A DNA stretch of 64,000 bases, from positions 3,534,001 through 3,598,000 of the forward strand of contig JANUWI010000001.1 in assembly GCA_025504975.1 (NCBI GenBank). The letters run 5' to 3'. Source of the stretch: Plenodomus lindquistii. Lineage: Eukaryota; Ascomycota; Dothideomycetes; Pleosporales; Leptosphaeriaceae. Within the stretch, counting starts at the first letter, position 1; every line of letters begins with the position of its first letter. Both the position numbers and the translations under genes were made by a program. The notes beneath the pieces were generated by a model that saw nothing but the letters and a program-made list of their open reading frames with translations, did not search any database and was not told the DNA's origin. Below, piece after piece: positions 59,542 through 64,000 of this stretch.

Positions 59542-60207
59542 AGTATCTTAGCAATCATGCAAGAATGGATTCGGCCAAGTCTGGTGGTAAATAAGTTTGG
59601 GATGCGTAATCACGTGTGGAACGAGGAGGCGTGTCTGGTCGCTTGAAAGTCATTGGGAGATTTCGTCAACGGAGAACCTTCGCTATCTTGCGTTGCATTC
59701 CATATAACACCAGACTAGATTGCAGATCCCCCAGTAGCTTCCACTTATCGAATATCTACTCTACGCGAGAGCTTTGTACCCCACAGTTTGCGCCAATAGT
59801 GGGGGAACTCGGGCGAGTTTCTCGGGCGAGTTGGTGTTATCAGCCGAAAGCTGAGCGCTAGCCTCCCCTGGCGCCTGCTGCTTGACGGCTACCACACAAG
59901 GTATTACCGAAGAGTTGCGTTCTCAATACAGTTGTCCCTAGGGTGTTTCAAGCTCTGGCAATTGTGTTATCTCACTATGGCCTGGTCCACTGCACTATAT
60001 TGCTCAAGAAGATAAGGTCGTCGGAAATGGTCAAGTACATGATCTACCCAGCGTCGTTCCCCTGCAAAAGCACCACTGGAGAAACTGTGAGTTCATCGCA
60101 TCACCAGGTTTCTGCTTCAGTGGGATTATTTCTTATAAGTTTTGACTACGTTCCAAACCGGGCACTTTTCAGCTTCTTCAAGTCGACTTTGTCGGGTAGC
60201 AGCTACC
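59542..60207. other. Divergent intergenic region
   Basis: Between the start of the DUF1479 gene and the start of the broken sugar transporter. Bases 59800-59840 contain a short direct repeat CTCGGGCGAGTT. No gene recognised. Confidence 0.5.
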
Positions 60208-62536
60208 ATGGCGACGCACTTTGAGCGAAAGCATATTTTGAAGGCCATCCCCGCAGATCACAGGATTCTAATGCCTCTTCTACTGGCAGTGACAATCTTT
60301 AATTCTGCTGTAAGTATTTTGCGCGTGCATGCTCTCAGACAATGCTGGTGCACAGGAGGATATGGCTAAACTGAATTGACAGACTCTTGGATATGACTCC
60401 TCGGTTTTGAATGGACTTCTCATTCTTCCATCGTACTCAGAGTACTTCCATCTCAACACCACGACCGAAGGCCTCAACAATGTGTTGGTTTCTAGCAGCT
60501 TCCATCTCATGTACAAACGACATAAGTGCTTGCTACCACACTCCTTTGTATGTAGCAAACACCCTGCCTACTAGAGGCAGCAGGTTCATCTCGTAGATAG
60601 AATGTATCATTCATCTCACCTGAGGTCTGGTCCAACACAATGCCGCCATGTGGATAGGCGGCATCATCGGCTAGGTGTTAAATCCCTAGATTTCAATGAT
60701 TGATGCTTAGTTTCGGACATAGTAAATAGAAGAGAACATAAATTAGAACAAGGTGCCTTAAAAATAATTGAAATTCAAAGGGGAATGAACAGGGGGAGAG
60801 TAGGTAAATTTTTCTAAAGACTTTTTTTTGTATGGTCCTGGTTTAATGCTTCTAGATTATAACCTGGGTATTTTGTACATGTTAGCTGTGTCTTCGTTAT
60901 CTACGTATGGAATTTTGCTGGCTGGATGGTCAGCTAATTCTAAATATGCATTCTTAGGATCTTTAAGGAGTACAGCTCAATTAATTAGTTATGAACTAAT
61001 TTTAAGTTCTGCTAATCCCTCATGCAGCCTGTACCTGACTACTTTGGTCGTCGCCGTGCTATCTACATTGCCGTCTTGATCTCTATTGTTGGAATTATAT
61101 TGCAAGCTGCGTCACAAAATGTGGCCATGTTTGTCATCGCGCGGATCATCGTTGGAATTGGATCAGCCATCAGTAATGGAGCGGCCCCAACGTTGCTAGG
61201 CGAGCTGTCACCTCCTAACAATCACGCGCGAGCTCTAGGACTTTTCTTTTCCTGTTTCTATGTGGAAAGCTTGGCTTCCGCCATTGTGAACTATGGAAGC
61301 CAGAACATTGACAGCACGTGGGCGTGGCGGCTGCCCTCTTTGCTACAAGTCGTTCCCAGCTTAGTGGCAGCAGCAATTGTGCCATTCATACCGGAGTCAC
61401 CGCGCTGGCTCATTGCACACGATCGAGATGCAGAGGCGTTGGCTGTCTTGCTCATCATGCAAGGCAAACACAACCTGGATCCACAGGCAGGTGCGATACA
61501 GTTGAGGGAGATCCGAGATACTATCTATGCAGAGGCAAAGCAATATCCACGGAACCCATGGAGAGAAATAATTTCGACAAAGGCTAACAGGAGGAGGCTG
61601 ATGATTCTCTGCACTTTTGGGCCCATGATTAGCATGTTCGGCAACTTCATCATCTCATAAGTTTGTCAGCAAAGACCAGGCAATTCAATCCAAGCTGATC
61701 ACCATGCATAGGTATTATCTCGGCAAGATCTTGACTCAAGCTGGCATTACAAGTACAAAGACGCAAACACAAGTACAAGTCATCATTAACTGCTGGTCCT
61801 TTGCTGTGGCTGTCCTGGGAAGTCTCATGCTCGATATACTTGGTCGTAGAAAACAAACATTTATCGGTGTCGGCGGCATGATAGTCACGCTAATGCTAAT
61901 CGGTGGTCTCATCAAGCGTAAGTCTCATAGCAAGACGTGTCCCCACTTAACAACATCTATCGTTTACGTTCCACCGATGAATGAGATACTAACAAGTGCA
62001 TAGGGTATGGCAACAGCACTGACACTTCCGGTATCTACGGCACTATCGCAGTCATATTCCTCTTCCAAGGCTTCTACGCCTTCTCGATCACTCCAATGAC
62101 AAGTCTCTACCCAACCGAGGTCTCGCAATTCAAGCTGCGAGCTACAGGCATCGCAATCTTCCGAATGCTCGATGCTGGATTCGGGTACGTCCTGTCTTTC
62201 TTTTCGCTGATCACAAATCGTCTTCTTGCCATCCGCAATGCTTAATTACATTTGCTGACATACTGCAGGCTTTTGGCCTCTTTCGCTCTAGCCTACGCAA
62301 TGGAGGACCTCGGCTGAAAGTTCTACTTTATCAATGCTGCTTGGAATTTTGTGTTCCTCATCATTGCCTATTTCACTTTCGTGGAGACGAAAGGACTACA
62401 GCTTGAGGAAATCAATGCCAAATTCGAAGGAGAGACGGGCATCGTCATGGGTATAGAAGCGAACGAGTCTGACCGGGACACCGGATCCAAAGGCAAACAT
62501 GACGGCGTTATTGCCAAAACCCACGAACTAACATGA
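60208..62536 (+). pseudogene. MFS sugar transporter gene disrupted by mitochondrial DNA and point lesions
   Basis: Exon blocks: 60208-60309; 60383 to about 60498; a short piece to 60672 (AAMWIGGIIG); 61021-61656; 61712-61918; 62004-62184; 62269-62536. Marks of a sugar porter: GYDSSVLNGLL, DYFGRRRAIY, IARIIVGIGSA, PESPRWLIAHDR, LDILGRRKQ, LYPTEVSQFKLRATG and FVETKGLQLEEI. Lesions: a 348-bp mitochondrial insert at 60673-61020 between GGIIG and QPVPDYFGRR; an intron donor reading ATAAGT at 61657 where phase demands GTAAGT; and a TGA at 62315-62317 in place of Trp before KFYFINAAWN. The block between 60498 and 60645 has no clean splice sites. The original protein would be about 530 residues, lactose/hexose permease-like. 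Clearly non-functional. Confidence 0.9.
60673..61020 (+). other. Nuclear mitochondrial DNA insert (NUMT) with a nad1 fragment
   Basis: Bases 60828-61013 translate to a piece of NADH dehydrogenase subunit 1: DYNLGILYMLAVSSLSTYG, LLAGWSANSKYAFLGSLR and STAQLISYEL are unmistakable nad1 motifs. The upstream 150 bp are very AT-rich and may come from a nad1 intron or spacer. The frame is free of stops, so transfer may be recent. Short AATCCCT motifs occur near both ends (60681-60687, 61014-61020), perhaps filler or microhomology at the joints. Confidence 0.92.
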
Positions 62537-63083
62537 TGGATTACGACCTAGCAAATGCTTACATGGGCCGGCTAAGTAAAAGCATGCACGCCCGAGCGTT
62601 CTTGCCTGACATTATCTATATAATTATAGAGCTTAGCGCCGCACAGTACTTGTCTAATAGCTAATTGAAGTCTGTGTGCCACAATTCTTGTCTAGACAAT
62701 TGTGTTGTCTTTTTTTGAGATCATGCCGTTCAGTCGTACAGTAGGGTGGATGTTGAGAGCACAGGATCACCAGACCTTTTAGCCGCAGGAGTTTTCTGAA
62801 GATGTGCGTTCAAGTCTCACATCAAGGAACTAGATTATTCAAGGAGCAAATGATACTAAAATTATTTCGCTATAGAGCTTTGTACTCAACAGACACTATC
62901 CATGATTCGACTAAAGCTCCTTAGCTTTTAATACTACAAAATTCAACAAATCTACAAAGAAACAAAAATTGCTCAGAGTTCTAGGCCGATTATTGCCTCG
63001 GGATTGAGATCATGTGTGGAACAACAGTGGAAATCGCAAAAAAAGAGAGAATCGAACTCCCAAGAGGAACCAATTGACAGGAA
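62537..63083. other. Intergenic region, AT-rich
   Basis: An AT-rich stretch between the broken transporter and the tRNA gene. On the minus strand it lies downstream of the tRNA; T runs at 62708-62716 and A runs near 63040 were noted, but no gene. Confidence 0.5.
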
Positions 63084-63178
63084 TGATTCAGCCGAGGTTT
63101 GAACTCGGGACCTTCAGTGCGCGACATCCATTGGAGTGAATGTTAGACTGACGTGATAACCAACTACACCACCGAACC
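63084..63178 (-). tRNA. tRNA-Val(AAC) with a 21-nt intron
   Basis: On the minus strand the acceptor GGTTCGG (63178-63172) pairs with CTGAATC (63091-63085), with two G-T pairs, and the discriminator base is A. The D arm is GTGTAGTTGGTTATCAC. The anticodon stem TCAGT/ACTGA encloses loop CT-AAC-A-C, anticodon AAC at 63144-63142. A 21-nt intron (63140-63120) follows the base 3' of the anticodon, the standard eukaryotic position. The T arm is CCGAG TTCAAAC CTCGG. All arms fold without mismatch apart from the G-T pairs. Confidence 0.93.
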
Positions 63179-64000
63179 TGTGATTTGATGATGGGATATT
63201 GCCATTGTTCAAAATATATAGGCCATCTGATTTGAGAACTTGATGCTGCATCGCAATCAGGCATCTCCGAGGACATGGTAATTCTGTTGAGTGAAGCATC
63301 GCGTGGTCAATGTATGGGTGGAACCCCCACTAGGGTGAAAGCTCTGCTAGGTGGTGGGGCTGCCCCTCTTCTACACGAACCTATTACGCCCAGCGAACAA
63401 CCAGTGCTGTACCGGCGTGCACATAGCATCGACCGCGGAACTTGACCAGACTACGTTGAGAATTTTACGTGTAGGCTCTTCCGCAGGGCGTCCCTTGTGA
63501 GCAATTGTATCTGAACGTCGGACGTGGCGTCTGGGTATGGTCGGCTCGTAAGGATTTCTTCGTCTGCAGTGCCGCCGCACGACCAACGCCTCGCGACACA
63601 AGCCGCGGAAGTTCTTGGTCGGTCTGGTCCTTGTACATCGTTCGTTTGAAGAAACTGATGGCATAGATTCGAAGAGTCTTTCATCGTACCCGGCGCTGAT
63701 CCAAGATCTATGCACTTGTTGGTGGCTTGTTTGGCGGGGCCGAGCTCAAACGCTTGTCGACCCCCCCCAAGCCTCCAAGCTTCAGCACACCCCCGACCAA
63801 GAGACACGACATCTTGGGTGCAGATGAATTGTGGATTTTGCGGGGAGACAGCTGGGCAGTGGGTCTTTCCCCACCTCAACTGCTGCCAGATGAACTTTAC
63901 CTGCACAGCGTGCTTGGTACAGCTGGGCGATCGATATCAAGTCATGAAGATCGAAGAGTTAGATACCTATGGTAGGCAAAGTGGTGAATAGTGTTGAATA
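63179..64000. other. Right-edge region with one weak frame
   Basis: No complete gene. The plus-strand frame up to 63988 contains CGFCGETAG...NCC...CTACLVQ (about 63828-63930), a CX2C-X13-C-X6-CX2C pattern that recalls the RING1 start of the RBR genes here. It could be a fragment or the first exon of a gene continuing to the right. The rest shows nothing. Confidence 0.3.

Overview
The window is nuclear DNA of a filamentous ascomycete (Pezizomycotina, most likely Dothideomycetes). Nearly every gene carries one or more short introns of about 45-85 bp with GT(A/G)AGT-like donors and CTAAC/CTGAC branch sites. It holds fungal-specific families (HET domain, Zn2Cys6 regulator, siderophore-type MFS, fungal kinase-like proteins), a Ty1/copia retrotransposon, a mitochondrial nad1 fragment and an intron-bearing tRNA-Val. 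Exon limits were read by eye from splice signals and reading phase; no alignment or RNA evidence was available.

Layout. 1-1907: 5' part of a long minus-strand fungal gene with one in-frame stop. 3140-12128: P450 (-), MFS sugar-type transporter (+), FAD monooxygenase (-) and short-chain dehydrogenase (+), a possible small metabolic cluster without a core synthase. 12641-24842: three paralogous kinase-like genes in different states of catalytic decay, interleaved with an MBL-fold hydrolase and a monocarboxylate-type MFS transporter. 25422-27544: a siderophore-transporter-like MFS gene. 28777-37670: a sugar-transporter gene cut in its coding sequence by an apparently young 6.8-kb copia element with LTRs identical by eye, a 5-bp target duplication and one intact 2066-residue ORF. 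39050-43157: a HET-domain gene with a frameshift and an RBR-type zinc-finger gene with two in-frame stops. 43580-46114: the divergent housekeeping pair NOP16 and a ZIP7/YKE4-type zinc transporter. 47974-55037: a Cys-rich membrane protein, two intact RBR paralogues and a small secreted protein. 55494-58056: a Zn2Cys6 regulator split by a non-LTR retroelement. 58143-59541: a DUF1479 oxygenase-like gene. 60208-62536: another MFS sugar-transporter gene split by a nuclear copy of mitochondrial DNA. 63084-63178: tRNA-Val(AAC).

Two themes stand out. First, six genes are broken, by an LTR element, a non-LTR element, organelle DNA, nonsense codons, a frameshift and a lost splice donor, while housekeeping genes between them are intact; this looks like a fast-changing accessory region. 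Second, paralogue sets (three kinase-like, three RBR) keep shared intron positions while single members lose catalytic residues or acquire stops. The most unusual item is the copia polyprotein, which carries a run of four six-cysteine modules resembling fungal Zn2Cys6 clusters between integrase and reverse transcriptase.
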